Positions 1 through 8,708 of a stretch of 64,000 nt of DNA are shown here, one piece after another (position 1 is the first letter of the stretch; every line of letters starts with the position of its first letter). The translations under genes were made by a program, and so were the position numbers. The notes under the pieces were generated by a model that saw nothing but the letters and a program-made list of their open reading frames with translations, ran no database searches and was not told the DNA's origin. The stretch is from Nocardia mikamii NBRC 108933 (GTDB taxonomy: Bacteria; Actinomycetota; Actinomycetes; Mycobacteriales; Mycobacteriaceae), in the NCBI RefSeq assembly GCF_001613505.1, contig NZ_BDCM01000014.1, positions 186,001 through 250,000 on the forward strand, in the 5' to 3' direction.

Positions 1-64
1 CGGTGCGTGCCGCCGCCGGCGTTGCCGATCCCCTTTTCACCCCCCACGGTTAGGAGCCGTACCG

Positions 65-1504
65 ATGTTGCTGTTACGCGATGCGCGGACGCGCGCGAAG
101 AACGAGGCCCTGCTGGACGAACACACCCACCTGGTTCGCTCGGTTCTCGACGGCACCGCCGACCTCGACCGGGTTCACGCCGAGAAACTGTTGCGAACCG
201 TCCGGGCCGCCGCCGGCTCCCCCATGTACGAGGGACGGCTGCCGGCCGATCTGCTCGCCGAGATCGACGCGGGCACAACGATTTCCGACGAGCGGGTGCT
301 CAGCGAGATCCTGCCGTCGCTTCCGCTGCTCGGCAAGCGCGAACTGGGCCGGTTCGGGGCCGAGGCGTTCACCCGGCCGCTGGACGAATTCCTGCACTAC
401 TACGAATCCTCCGGCACCACCGGCGATCCCGCCGCCGCGCCGAAGGCGCTGGACGATCTGCTGGTCAACACCGTCAACATCGGCGAGATGTGGGCCCGGC
501 TGCTGCAGCCGAAGGATATCGCGCTGATTCTGATCAACGCCCCGTTCGCCCCGGCCGCCTACCAGTTCGAGAAGGCGCTGGAATACCTCGAGGTCATGTC
601 GCTGCGGCCCTGGGTGGACAACATCACCGGCGACTACACCCGGGTGCTGCGGCTGGTCGACCAGCTCGGCGCGAACGTCTTCGTCGGCCCCCCGTCGCGG
701 CTGCTGGAAATGGTGCAGTTCGCCCACCGCAACGAACTGCCCGCGCCGCGCTTCGATCGGCTGCTGCTGATGGCCGAGCAGACCGGCCCCAGTTTCCGCC
801 GTCACCTCGAACGCCTCACCGGCGCGCGATCGTACGTATCCTCCTACGGCTCCTCCGAGACCGGAACACCCGCGGTCACCTGTGAGCAGGGACAGCTCCA
901 CCTGCAACCGCAGAGCTTCCTGCTGGAGTTGGCCGACGACAACGGAATTCGCCGCATCGGGAACAGCTCCGATCGCGGTGAACTGGTGCTGACCACGCTC
1001 GATCTGCCCGCCCGGCCGCTGTTGCGCTACCGCACCGGCGATCTCGTCGAGATCGACGCGACTCCGTGCCCGTGCGGGGTCCGCACCCCGATCCTGCTCA
1101 CCCAGGGGCGTTCCCAGGATCTTCTGGTCCTGGACCGCAACGGTATTCGGCAGAACGATCTCGAGGCGGCGGTATGGGAACAGCCGCTGCCCGCGGCGAC
1201 GGTCTTCAACTACATGGTCGTCGTGCGCGGCCGCCAGGTCGTCTTCCTGGTCACCTACGACGGCGACCCCGCCGGTCCGTGGACCGACGTGCTGACCGGC
1301 CGGTTGCGGGCGCTGTTCGGCCGCGAGGAAGTGACCGTCCGTCCGGTGCCGGTCCTGCCGCCGCTGGCCTCTCTCGGCCAATACCTCGGCTGGAAACTCT
1401 CGCGGGTCCTCGACCTCGACGACGAGAAGAACTGGGACCGGCTGCCCGCCCCGATCGACGCCGTGGTGCGGCAGACGATCGCCGAACTCGCACCCGGTGC
1501 CTGA
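65..1504 (+). CDS. EhpF/PaaK-like adenylate-forming enzyme
   Basis: A 479-residue member of the ANL adenylating superfamily, closest in layout to phenylacetate-CoA ligase and to EhpF-type enzymes annotated as phenazine antibiotic biosynthesis proteins; these activate an aryl or similar carboxylate as an acyl-adenylate. Visible motifs: the Ser/Thr/Gly-rich P-loop SSGTTGDP near residue 116, SYGSSETG near 263 (the A5 region), RYRTGDL near 322, and a CPCG pair as in PaaK proteins. The start ATG follows TAGGAG at suitable distance. The stop lies 14 bases before the asparagine-synthetase-like gene, so the two probably form an operon and may build an amide together (inference). The substrate cannot be told, and the rest of the cluster would lie left of the window. 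Confidence 0.8.
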   Translation: MLLLRDARTRAKNEALLDEHTHLVRSVLDGTADLDRVHAEKLLRTVRAAAGSPMYEGRLPADLLAEIDAGTTISDERVLSEILPSLPLLGKRELGRFGAEAFTRPLDEFLHYYESSGTTGDPAAAPKALDDLLVNTVNIGEMWARLLQPKDIALILINAPFAPAAYQFEKALEYLEVMSLRPWVDNITGDYTRVLRLVDQLGANVFVGPPSRLLEMVQFAHRNELPAPRFDRLLLMAEQTGPSFRRHLERLTGARSYVSSYGSSETGTPAVTCEQGQLHLQPQSFLLELADDNGIRRIGNSSDRGELVLTTLDLPARPLLRYRTGDLVEIDATPCPCGVRTPILLTQGRSQDLLVLDRNGIRQNDLEAAVWEQPLPAATVFNYMVVVRGRQVVFLVTYDGDPAGPWTDVLTGRLRALFGREEVTVRPVPVLPPLASLGQYLGWKLSRVLDLDDEKNWDRLPAPIDAVVRQTIAELAPGA

Positions 1505-1518
1505 GGAGGCGACGACTC

Positions 1519-3342
1519 ATGTCCGCAATCACCGGCTGGCTCGACCGCGACCGCGATCTGCGCGAACACACCACGACGGTACGGGCCATGTCCGACGCAC
1601 TCGCTCACCGCGGTCCCGACGGCGGCGGCATCTGGCTGGAACGACGAATCGCGCTGGGCCGCAACGTACTCGCGGTGGCCGATCTGCTCGACAACGGGCA
1701 GCCCGTCGTCACCGGCGAGGCCGGAAGGCCGATCGCGGTGCTGACGCTGTCCGGCGAGCTCTACAACACCGCCGAACTCCGCCATGAACTGACCGCCCGG
1801 GGCCACGCGTTCACCGGCGCCACGGACCCGGACGCCGAGGTGGTGCTGCACGCCTACCTGGAGTGGGGCGCCGGCGCGGTGAGCCGCCTCGACGGCATGT
1901 TCGCCTTCGCCGTGTGGGACGTGCGTCGCGGCGAACTGCTGCTGGCCCGCGACCGGCTGGGCATCGAACCGCTCTACTACGCCGAACACCCCGGCGGCCT
2001 GCTGTTCGGCTCGGAACCGAAAGCGTTGCTGGCCAACGAGTTGTTCCGGCCCCAAGTGGATGTCGAGGGACTGATCGACATCTTCACCGTGGCGATGCGG
2101 CGGCCCGGTGACGCGGTCTATCGCGGACTGCGCGAGGTGCGGCCGGGCTGGATCGTGCGCGCCGATCACAACGGCCTGCACCACCACCGGTACTGGCAGC
2201 CGGTCAGCGCGCCGCACACCGACGATGTCGACACCACGATCGCCACGCTGCGCGAGCTGCTCACCGATATCGTCGAGCGGCAGACCCGCACCGGCACGGC
2301 CGCCGGGCTGCTCTCCGGCGGCCTGGATTCCAGCGTCATCACGGCCTTGGCGGCGCGGGCTCGTGGCGATGCGAAACTGGCCACCTATTCGGTCGACTTC
2401 GCCGGCAGCGACACCGATTTCACGCCCGACGCGCTGCACGTCAGCCGGGACGCGCCGTACGTGCGCGCGGTGGTGGACCATGTCGGCACCGACCACACCG
2501 AGGTCCTGCTCGACGCGCCCGCTCTGCTGGACGAGATGGGGGAAACGTTGCGGGCGCGCGACATCCCTGGCGTCGGTGATCTCGATGTCTCGCTCTACCT
2601 GCTGTTCCGGGAGGTCCGCCGATACGCGGACGTGGTGCTGTCGGGAGAAGGCGCCGACGACATCTTCGGCGGATACCCGTGGTTCGCGGCCGAGGCCACC
2701 GCGTCCAGCGGCGGTTTCCCGTGGGCCGCGGGCAACACCGACCGCAACGCGATGCTGTCGCCCGAACTGCGCGCCCATCTCGACCTGGACGCGGCGGTGG
2801 TGCACCGGCATCGCGAGGCCGTCGCCGAACTGGTCCCGCTCGACGGTGAACAGGGCCCGGACCGGCGCATCCGGGAGGTCTTCCATCTCGAACTCACCCG
2901 CTTCCTGCCGTTCCTGCTCGACCGCAAGGACCGGATGAGCATGCGTACCGGCCTGCTGGTCCGGCTGCCGTTCTGCGATCACCGGCTCGTCGAATACCTC
3001 TGGAACGTGCCGTGGGATCTCAAGCGCCACGGCGGCCAGGAGAAGGGAATCCTGCGCGCGGCGGCCGAGCCGTGGCTGCCACCACAGGTCGCCAAACGCC
3101 CCAAGAGCGGTTTCCCGTTCGGCCAGAGTCCGCAATATCTCGCCGCGGTGCGCGAGGCCACCCGAGCCATGCTGGCCGACCCGACCGCCCCCGCACTGGC
3201 GCTGCTGAATACCGGCGCACTCGCCGAACTCGCCGAGGGCGATCGCTGGCACAGCGGCACCTTCACCCCGCCGCCCTGGCTGCCTCGCGCCCTGCAGCTC
3301 AACACCTGGCTGCGCGACTACCACGTCGAGGTGCGGCTGTAG
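1519..3342 (+). CDS. Asparagine-synthetase-like amide synthetase, degenerate glutaminase site
   Basis: A 607-residue protein with the AsnB two-domain layout. The C-terminal synthetase domain looks intact: SGGLDSS pyrophosphate loop near residue 270, GEGADDIFGGY near 376, and DRKDRMSM further on. The N-terminal glutaminase domain begins MSAITGW where AsnB proteins have MCGITGW, so the nucleophilic Cys is Ser; the Arg of the usual RLSI/RLAV motif is Val (NVLAV), and the usual NGEIYN reads SGELYN. It therefore probably cannot release ammonia from glutamine and either uses free ammonia or, as in beta-lactam and lasso-peptide synthetases of the same fold, another amine. The ATG is preceded by GAGGAGGCG. 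It is probably co-transcribed with the adenylating enzyme upstream. Product unknown. Confidence 0.85.
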   Translation: MSAITGWLDRDRDLREHTTTVRAMSDALAHRGPDGGGIWLERRIALGRNVLAVADLLDNGQPVVTGEAGRPIAVLTLSGELYNTAELRHELTARGHAFTGATDPDAEVVLHAYLEWGAGAVSRLDGMFAFAVWDVRRGELLLARDRLGIEPLYYAEHPGGLLFGSEPKALLANELFRPQVDVEGLIDIFTVAMRRPGDAVYRGLREVRPGWIVRADHNGLHHHRYWQPVSAPHTDDVDTTIATLRELLTDIVERQTRTGTAAGLLSGGLDSSVITALAARARGDAKLATYSVDFAGSDTDFTPDALHVSRDAPYVRAVVDHVGTDHTEVLLDAPALLDEMGETLRARDIPGVGDLDVSLYLLFREVRRYADVVLSGEGADDIFGGYPWFAAEATASSGGFPWAAGNTDRNAMLSPELRAHLDLDAAVVHRHREAVAELVPLDGEQGPDRRIREVFHLELTRFLPFLLDRKDRMSMRTGLLVRLPFCDHRLVEYLWNVPWDLKRHGGQEKGILRAAAEPWLPPQVAKRPKSGFPFGQSPQYLAAVREATRAMLADPTAPALALLNTGALAELAEGDRWHSGTFTPPPWLPRALQLNTWLRDYHVEVRL

Positions 3343-3421
3343 CCGCACCCGGCACGTACCCACCACCGGCCCCCGTCGACAACCGATGGTGCGGACCGGT
3401 TTCGGGAGAGGAAAGGAAAAG

Positions 3422-4114
3422 ATGAGGAAAATGATCGCGGCGAGCGCACTGCTGGCCACCACACTGAGTGTGGCGCTCGCCCACGCCGATCCGGGCGAAG
3501 CCGGCGCGGTGAACTTTACCGCCACCACGACTCCGACGTCGACGATCATCCGCACCGACAGCGGTTCGCTGACCGACGAGGGCGGCGTCTTCACGATCGA
3601 GGCGGCCGACGGCACCGTGCTCGCCGGCACCGAATTGTCCTTCCGGGTGGACGATTTCGTCTTCCCGATCGCCGCGGACATCTCGGGCCACACCGCGACC
3701 CTGACACCGCGACTGGATCTCGCGCACGCGACATACCGCCCCGTCGCGCTGCCGTACGAGAATCAGGCGCCGTGGAAAACGCCCTACGACCGCGAACAGG
3801 CCGCCTGGTCCCGCCTGACCAGCACGATCGGAGCGGGCGCCACGATCGGCACCCTGGTCGGCGGGCTCAGCGGCGGCGCGATCGGCTGCCTGCTCGGCGG
3901 CATCGCCGGAGCCACCGTCGCCTCCGCGACGATCGTCGGCCTGTTCGGCCCGTTCGTTCCGGCGGCGGTGGTGGGCTGCGTCGGCGGCATCGTGGCGATC
4001 GGCGCCCTCGGCACCCTGATCGGTCAGCTGCTGGTGACGGCACCGGTGGCGATTCTGGCCGCGGCCCAATACTTCACGACCGTCAACCAGCCGTTCACCA
4101 AACCGGCGGGATAG
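3422..4114 (+). CDS. Secreted or membrane-associated glycine-rich hypothetical protein
   Basis: A 230-residue protein. The N-terminus MRKMIAASALLATTLSVALA followed by HADP is a typical signal peptide. Residues about 20-120 are hydrophilic; the C-terminal half, about 135-220, is a long Gly/Ala/Ile-rich hydrophobic stretch with repeated GG and GxxxG steps, like the glycine-zipper segments of many small nocardial and rhodococcal secreted proteins. The ATG follows a purine-rich GAGAGGAAAGGAAAAG; an upstream GTG start would place charged residues ahead of the signal peptide. No enzymatic domain is recognised. It follows the amide-synthetase gene by 79 bases and may belong to the same transcript. 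Confidence 0.7.
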   Translation: MRKMIAASALLATTLSVALAHADPGEAGAVNFTATTTPTSTIIRTDSGSLTDEGGVFTIEAADGTVLAGTELSFRVDDFVFPIAADISGHTATLTPRLDLAHATYRPVALPYENQAPWKTPYDREQAAWSRLTSTIGAGATIGTLVGGLSGGAIGCLLGGIAGATVASATIVGLFGPFVPAAVVGCVGGIVAIGALGTLIGQLLVTAPVAILAAAQYFTTVNQPFTKPAG

Positions 4115-4120
4115 GCGGTG

Positions 4121-4154
4121 CGGGCGGGCTTCCGGATCGCCGGAGGCCTGCCCG
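4121..4154. terminator. Imperfect hairpin between convergent genes
   Basis: Arms at 4121-4135 and 4140-4154 pair over 15 positions with two G-T type mismatches around a 4-base loop. It lies between the convergent ends of the secreted-protein gene and rlmN and may terminate both. There is no clear T-tract. Confidence 0.4.
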
Positions 4155-4177
4155 ACGGCCATCCCGTCGAGTGGTGT

Positions 4178-5287
4178 CTAACCCTCTGCGGCCAACTGTC
4201 CGCAGGCCGCGGCGATCTCCTGCCCCCGGGTATCGCGCACCGTGCACGGCACCCCCTGTGCCTCCACCCGCCGAACGAATTCCCGCTCAACAGGTTTCGG
4301 TGAGGCGTCCCACTTCGAGCCCGGGGTCGGATTCAACGGGATCAGGTTCACGTGGCCACGGGCGCCCAGCGCCTTGTGCAGCTTCTGGCCGAGCATGTCG
4401 GCACGCCACGGCTGGTCGTTGATATCGCGGATCAGAGCGTATTCGACCGAGACCCGGCGACCGGTCTTGTCGGCGTAATACCGTGCGGCGTCGAGGACTT
4501 CGGCGACCGACCAGCGATTGTTGACCGGCACCAACGTATCTCGCAATTCGTCGTCCGGCGTGTGCAGGGACACGGCCAGCGTCACCGACAGGCCCTCGTC
4601 GGCCAGTTTGCGGATCGCGGGGGCCAGGCCGACGGTCGACACGACCACGTTGCGCTGCGAGATACCCAGGCCGTCCGGCGCGGGAGAGGTGATCCGCCGG
4701 ACCGCCGCCACGACCCGCTTGTAGTTGGCGAGCGGCTCACCCATGCCCATGAACACGATGTTCGACAGACGACCGGCACCACCGGCCACCTCGCCGTCAC
4801 GCAGCGCCGCGGCGGCCGCGCGCACCTGGTCGACGATCTCGGCGGTGGAAAGGTTGCGGTTCAGCCCGCCCTGCCCGGTCGCACAGAATGGGCAGGCCAT
4901 ACCGCAGCCGGCCTGACTGGAGATACACAGCGTGTTGCGGTCGGGGTAGCGCATCAACACGCTCTCGAGCAGGGTGCCGTCACCGGCGCGCCACAGGGTC
5001 TTGCGGGTGGTGCCCTCGTCGCAGACGACCTGCCGCACCTCGCTGAGCAGCGGCGGGAACAACGCCTCGGCGATCTTCTCCCGCATCGGCTCGGGCAGAT
5101 CGGTCATCTGGCGCGGATCGGCCTGCAGCCGCCCGTAGTACTGCCGGGCGATCTGATCGGCCCGGAATTTCGGCAGTCCGAGTTCCTCCACCGCCTGCCG
5201 CCGCTGGGCCGAATCGAGGTCGGCGAGATGCCGCGGCGGCATTCCACGGCGCGGAGCATCGAAAACGAGCGGCAGGGAGGTAGTCAT
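4178..5287 (-). CDS. rlmN: 23S rRNA/tRNA adenine C2-methyltransferase RlmN
   Basis: A 369-residue radical-SAM enzyme that methylates C2 of A2503 in 23S rRNA and of A37 in some tRNAs. The radical-SAM cluster motif is C128-GMA-C132-PF-C135, within CISSQAGCGMACPFC. The GMGEPLANY motif and the C-terminal VRDTRGQEIAAACGQL, which supplies a second conserved Cys, match the RlmN/Cfr family. Length is normal. The ATG start gives MTTSLPLVFDAPRRG, typical of actinobacterial orthologues. It stands alone downstream of cdsA in the mycobacterial order, separated from it by an inserted plus-strand LapA-domain gene. Confidence 0.96.
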   Translation of the reverse strand: MTTSLPLVFDAPRRGMPPRHLADLDSAQRRQAVEELGLPKFRADQIARQYYGRLQADPRQMTDLPEPMREKIAEALFPPLLSEVRQVVCDEGTTRKTLWRAGDGTLLESVLMRYPDRNTLCISSQAGCGMACPFCATGQGGLNRNLSTAEIVDQVRAAAAALRDGEVAGGAGRLSNIVFMGMGEPLANYKRVVAAVRRITSPAPDGLGISQRNVVVSTVGLAPAIRKLADEGLSVTLAVSLHTPDDELRDTLVPVNNRWSVAEVLDAARYYADKTGRRVSVEYALIRDINDQPWRADMLGQKLHKALGARGHVNLIPLNPTPGSKWDASPKPVEREFVRRVEAQGVPCTVRDTRGQEIAAACGQLAAEG

Positions 5288-5422
5288 AACCCTTCCAGTG
5301 TCGCATTGCCGGTACGGGCCCGCCGCCCGCGGGCAGGGATAACCCGATCACAGTTACGGCGCGGGCGAACGGGTATTCCCCAGATACACCTATCCGCCAT
5401 AGCGATCGGGAATGATCGAAAT

Positions 5423-5770
5423 ATGACCAGCGACGCAGTACCGAGCCACGGACCGGACCCGGTCCCGCACACCGATCCCCCGCGCGTCGACACTCCGCCC
5501 TCGACCGCACCCGTCCGCCGCAACCGAGCCCTCAAGACCCGCGCGGGCTATACCTGGGTGGCGCTGGTCGCGGCGGCGGTCATCGGGGTTCTGCTGTTGA
5601 TCTTCATCCTGCAGAACCTCGATCAGGTCCGGATCCACCTGTTCTTCTGGCAGTTCAACCTGCCGCTCGGCGTCACGCTGCTGCTGTCGGTGATCGCCGG
5701 AGCGCTGGTGATGGCGCTGGCCGGCGGCTGGCGGATCATGCAGTTGCGGCGCGCGGCGAAGCGACGCTGA
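5423..5770 (+). CDS. LapA-domain (DUF1049) small membrane protein
   Basis: A 115-residue protein. A Pro-rich hydrophilic N-terminus of about 40 residues is followed by two membrane helices, about 46-66 and 78-100, with the family motif ILQNLDQVRIHLFFWQFNLP between them and a basic tail. This is the LapA/YciM-partner domain organisation; in Gram-negatives LapA acts in lipopolysaccharide control, but its role in actinobacteria is unknown. It lies on the strand opposite to rlmN and cdsA and its 3' end meets the cdsA stop 16 bases away. The ATG at 5423 is chosen because upstream codons lack any recognisable domain. Confidence 0.8.
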   Translation: MTSDAVPSHGPDPVPHTDPPRVDTPPSTAPVRRNRALKTRAGYTWVALVAAAVIGVLLLIFILQNLDQVRIHLFFWQFNLPLGVTLLLSVIAGALVMALAGGWRIMQLRRAAKRR

Positions 5771-5786
5771 GCCCGAGCAAGGGGGG

Positions 5787-6722
5787 TCAGAGCAGGGCGG
5801 TCAGCACCAGCCAGGAGACGAACGCCGAGGGCAGCATCGAGTCGAGGCGGTCCATGATGCCGCCGTGCCCGGGCAGCAACGTGCCCATGTCCTTGATGCC
5901 CAGCTCGCGCTTGATCTGCGATTCGATCAGATCACCGCAGGTCGCCACGAGCACGACCGCGACGCCCAGCAGCACGCCGATCATCGAATTGGCCTGCAGC
6001 AGCAGCGTCACCGTGAGCAGTCCGCCGATGATGCAGAACACCAGCGATCCGGCGAAACCCTCCCACGATTTCTTCGGGCTGATGGCCGGCACCATCGGAT
6101 GGCGGCCGAACAGCACGCCGGCCACGTAACCGCCGACATCGGAGCAGACCACCAGGATCATGAAGGTCAGCACGCGGAGATTGCCGTCGTCCTGCTGCAG
6201 CATCAGCACCGCGAAGGAGGCCAGCAGCGGGATCCAGGACACCACGAACACCGTGATCGCGGTGTCGCGCAGGAAGTTTCGCGGCGTGGCCGCCAGGCCG
6301 TGGTCGAACAGTCGCCACACCATGCACACCAGCGCGGTCGCCGCGAAGGCGCCCGCCACACCCTGGGTGCCGTAGGGCCACGCCAGCCAGATCATCGCCT
6401 GCCCTCCGGCGATGAGCGGCACCCGCGGCACCAGGACGTCGGCCTCGCGCAGCCGCTTGGCGACCTCCCAGGTGGCGATCGCCATCGCGACCGCGATGAC
6501 CCCGATCAGAACCTTCGGAACGAACAGCAGGATCGCGATCAGCGATGCGCCGAGGCCGACACCGACCGCCAGCGCGGCCGGTAAATTGCGACCGGCGCGG
6601 GAGGGCTTACCGCTCGGCTGCGCCGAGGGCGTGTCGGGAGCCGGTGTTGCACCGGCCGGGTCGCTCGCCGGCATCGTCTCGCCGGCTGCGGCTTCTTCGG
6701 CCACGATTGTCCCGTCGCTCAC
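5787..6722 (-). CDS. cdsA: Phosphatidate cytidylyltransferase
   Basis: A 311-residue integral membrane enzyme that makes CDP-diacylglycerol from CTP and phosphatidic acid, the precursor of phosphatidylinositol, phosphatidylglycerol and cardiolipin. The CDP-diglyceride synthetase signature is visible near the C-terminus: SQIKRELGIKD, then LPGHGGIMDRLDSML. About seven to eight hydrophobic helices follow a Pro/Ala-rich cytoplasmic N-terminus of about 45 residues, an extension common in actinobacteria. It lies just downstream of frr, as in mycobacteria. Confidence 0.95.
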   Translation of the reverse strand: MSDGTIVAEEAAAGETMPASDPAGATPAPDTPSAQPSGKPSRAGRNLPAALAVGVGLGASLIAILLFVPKVLIGVIAVAMAIATWEVAKRLREADVLVPRVPLIAGGQAMIWLAWPYGTQGVAGAFAATALVCMVWRLFDHGLAATPRNFLRDTAITVFVVSWIPLLASFAVLMLQQDDGNLRVLTFMILVVCSDVGGYVAGVLFGRHPMVPAISPKKSWEGFAGSLVFCIIGGLLTVTLLLQANSMIGVLLGVAVVLVATCGDLIESQIKRELGIKDMGTLLPGHGGIMDRLDSMLPSAFVSWLVLTALL

Positions 6723-6777
6723 TTATTCGTCCACTCCATCCCCGGGCCCGTGCCGCATCGTCGCGCCGGGCCGAGTC

Positions 6778-7335
6778 TCACACCTCGAGCAGTTCCGATT
6801 CCTTGTGCTTGACCAGCTCATCGATCTGGGCCACGTACTTCTGGGTGGTCTTGTCGAGTTCCTTCTCGGCGCGACCGACCTCGTCCTCGCCGGCCTCGCC
6901 GTCCTTCTGGATGCGGTTCAGCTCGTCCATCGACTTGCGCCGCACATTGCGAATGGCGATCTTGGCGTCCTCCCCCTTGGATTTCGCCTGCTTCACCAGT
7001 TCGCGCCGGCGTTCCTCGGTCAGCTGCGGGATCACCACGCGGATGATGGTGCCGTCGTTGGTCGGATTCACGCCCAGATCCGAATTGCGGATCGCGGTCT
7101 CGATCGTCTGCAACTGCCCCTGCTCGTAGGGCTTGATGACGACCATGCGCGGCTCGGGCACGGTGATGCTGGCCATCTGGGTGATCGGCGTCGGCGAGCC
7201 GTAGTACTCGACCACGACCCGGTTGAACATGCCCGGGTTGGCGCGGCCGGTCCGAATACTTCCGAGGTCGTCCTTCGCCACCGAGACAGCCTTTTCCATC
7301 TTCTCCTCGGCGTCGAAGAGCGCTTCATCAATCAC
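6778..7335 (-). CDS. frr: Ribosome recycling factor
   Basis: A 185-residue protein that splits post-termination ribosomes together with EF-G. The sequence begins IDEALFDAEEKMEKAV after the initiator and contains the family segment RTGRANPGMFNRVVVEYYGSP; it ends in the helical hairpin KHKESELLEV. The start is the GTG at 7335, not the in-frame GTG five codons upstream: the upstream one overlaps the GGAGGAAACG Shine-Dalgarno sequence, and 185 residues is the usual family length. It follows pyrH by 63 bases and is probably co-transcribed with it. Confidence 0.95.
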   Translation of the reverse strand: MIDEALFDAEEKMEKAVSVAKDDLGSIRTGRANPGMFNRVVVEYYGSPTPITQMASITVPEPRMVVIKPYEQGQLQTIETAIRNSDLGVNPTNDGTIIRVVIPQLTEERRRELVKQAKSKGEDAKIAIRNVRRKSMDELNRIQKDGEAGEDEVGRAEKELDKTTQKYVAQIDELVKHKESELLEV

Positions 7336-7398
7336 GACCGTTTCCTCCACAGCATCGTTTCGGGGCCCGGAATTCGCGAGGACCGATCCCCGCAGGGT

Positions 7399-8133
7399 TC
7401 AGGACCGAACCAGTGTGCCGATTTTCTCACCGGCCACCGCGCGGGCGATATTGCCCTTGATCAACAAATTGAACACCAGCATCGGCATCTGGTTGTCCAT
7501 ACACAGACTGAACGCGGTGGCATCGGCCACCTTGAGTCCCCGCTCGAGGACTTCCTTGTGCGTGATCTCGGAGAACATGATCGCCTCCGCCTCGACCTTG
7601 GGGTCGGCGGTGAAGACGCCGTCGACGGCCTTGGCCATCAGTACCACCTCGGCGCCGATCTCGAGCGCGCGCTGCGCCGCGGTGGTGTCGGTGGAGAAGT
7701 ACGGCATGCCCATACCGGCGCCGAAGATCACCACACGGCCCTTCTCCAGATGCCGCTTCGCACGCAGGGGCAGGTACGGCTCCGCGACCTGTCCCATGGT
7801 GATGGCCGTCTGCACGCGGGTGTCGACACCCTGCTTCTGCAGAAAGTCTTGCAGCGCAAGGCTGTTCATCACGGTGCCGAGCATACCCATGTAATCGGAG
7901 CGAGCCCGTTCCATGCCGCGCTCCTCGAGTTCGGCGCCGCGGAAGAAGTTGCCGCCACCGATGACCACCGCCACCTGCACGCCGGTCGAGACGACCTCGG
8001 CGATCTGCTCGGCTACGGTCTGGACCACATCCGGGTCGAGCCCGACCTCGCCGCCGCCGAACATCTCCCCACCCAATTTGAGGAGTACTCGGCGATAGCC
8101 CTTGCGGTCGGGCGCCGTATCCGGGTCCGTCAT
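7399..8133 (-). CDS. pyrH: Uridylate kinase (UMP kinase)
   Basis: A 244-residue member of the amino-acid-kinase fold that phosphorylates UMP to UDP in pyrimidine synthesis. Visible are RRVLLKLGGEMFGG (phosphate-binding Lys), VVIGGGNFFRG and MGTVMNSLALQDFL, all typical of bacterial PyrH. The start is placed at MTDPDTAPDRKG; a longer reading frame adds only a basic stretch. It is upstream of frr in the same direction, the standard actinobacterial pair. Confidence 0.95.
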   Translation of the reverse strand: MTDPDTAPDRKGYRRVLLKLGGEMFGGGEVGLDPDVVQTVAEQIAEVVSTGVQVAVVIGGGNFFRGAELEERGMERARSDYMGMLGTVMNSLALQDFLQKQGVDTRVQTAITMGQVAEPYLPLRAKRHLEKGRVVIFGAGMGMPYFSTDTTAAQRALEIGAEVVLMAKAVDGVFTADPKVEAEAIMFSEITHKEVLERGLKVADATAFSLCMDNQMPMLVFNLLIKGNIARAVAGEKIGTLVRS

Positions 8134-8330
8134 CGGTCTCCTAGTCCTCGGCAGTCGAGCGAGCGCACGCACAGGAAATTACCCTCCCGGGCGCGATTGT
8201 TCGCGCGGGACGGTAACACGCTGCGTCCATCCTGCACCACGAGCGGTCGCGCCGGTGAGCCGACCCTCGAATACACGGCAAATACCGATCCCAGTGCGAA
8301 ACGTTGTTGTTTCAAATAAGGTGCGGGCGC

Positions 8331-8648
8331 ATGACGATCACTCGCCGCACAGTTCGAATCCTCTGCGCCGCGGCACTACTCGGCGCCGCACCCCTCGCCG
8401 TCGCCTCGCCCGCCGCAGCGGCGGTCGTTCCCCTGACACCGGAGGCCGGCCCGGCGGCGGACCACGCCGGTTCCGCGGCGCCGGCCGGTTTCACCGGTCC
8501 GATCCCCACCGGCAGCACCGAGGCCGCGTTCGGCAGCGTCGACAGCGGCACGCCGATCATCAGCCTGCTGCCGGCGATCCCGTACCTGGCGAACTGGGCC
8601 ATCACGGGCAGCAGCGGATGCATCAACCCCGGCGGATGCGGCGGCTGA
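8331..8648 (+). CDS. Small secreted hypothetical protein
   Basis: A 105-residue protein with a clear signal peptide (TRR start, hydrophobic core to about residue 30, ASPAAA cleavage region). The mature part is Ala/Pro/Gly-rich and ends in a short two-Cys motif, SSGCINPGGCGG, which could form a small disulfide loop. No domain is recognised. It lies on the plus strand between the minus-strand pyrH and tsf genes and converges on tsf across a strong hairpin. It may be specific to the genus. Confidence 0.6.
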   Translation: MTITRRTVRILCAAALLGAAPLAVASPAAAAVVPLTPEAGPAADHAGSAAPAGFTGPIPTGSTEAAFGSVDSGTPIISLLPAIPYLANWAITGSSGCINPGGCGG

Positions 8649-8658
8649 TCGATGCCGA

Positions 8659-8699
8659 AAGGCCCCCGGCACAACGGAATTCGTCGCGCCGGGGGCCTT
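8659..8699. terminator. Bidirectional terminator hairpin
   Basis: AAGGCCCCCGGC at 8659-8670 pairs perfectly with GCCGGGGGCCTT at 8688-8699 across a 17-base loop. It sits between the small secreted-protein gene and the tsf stop and could end both transcripts. Confidence 0.75.
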
Positions 8700-8708
8700 C
8701 GCGGGGTA

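Noticed and set aside
1255..3693. Minus-strand 812-residue open frame opposite the amide-synthetase gene
   Set aside because: Antisense shadow; no motif, and the plus-strand gene has clear catalytic motifs.
7336..7350. Alternative GTG start for frr at 7350
   Set aside because: The codon overlaps the GGAGGAAACG ribosome-binding site; the GTG at 7335 gives the usual 185 residues.
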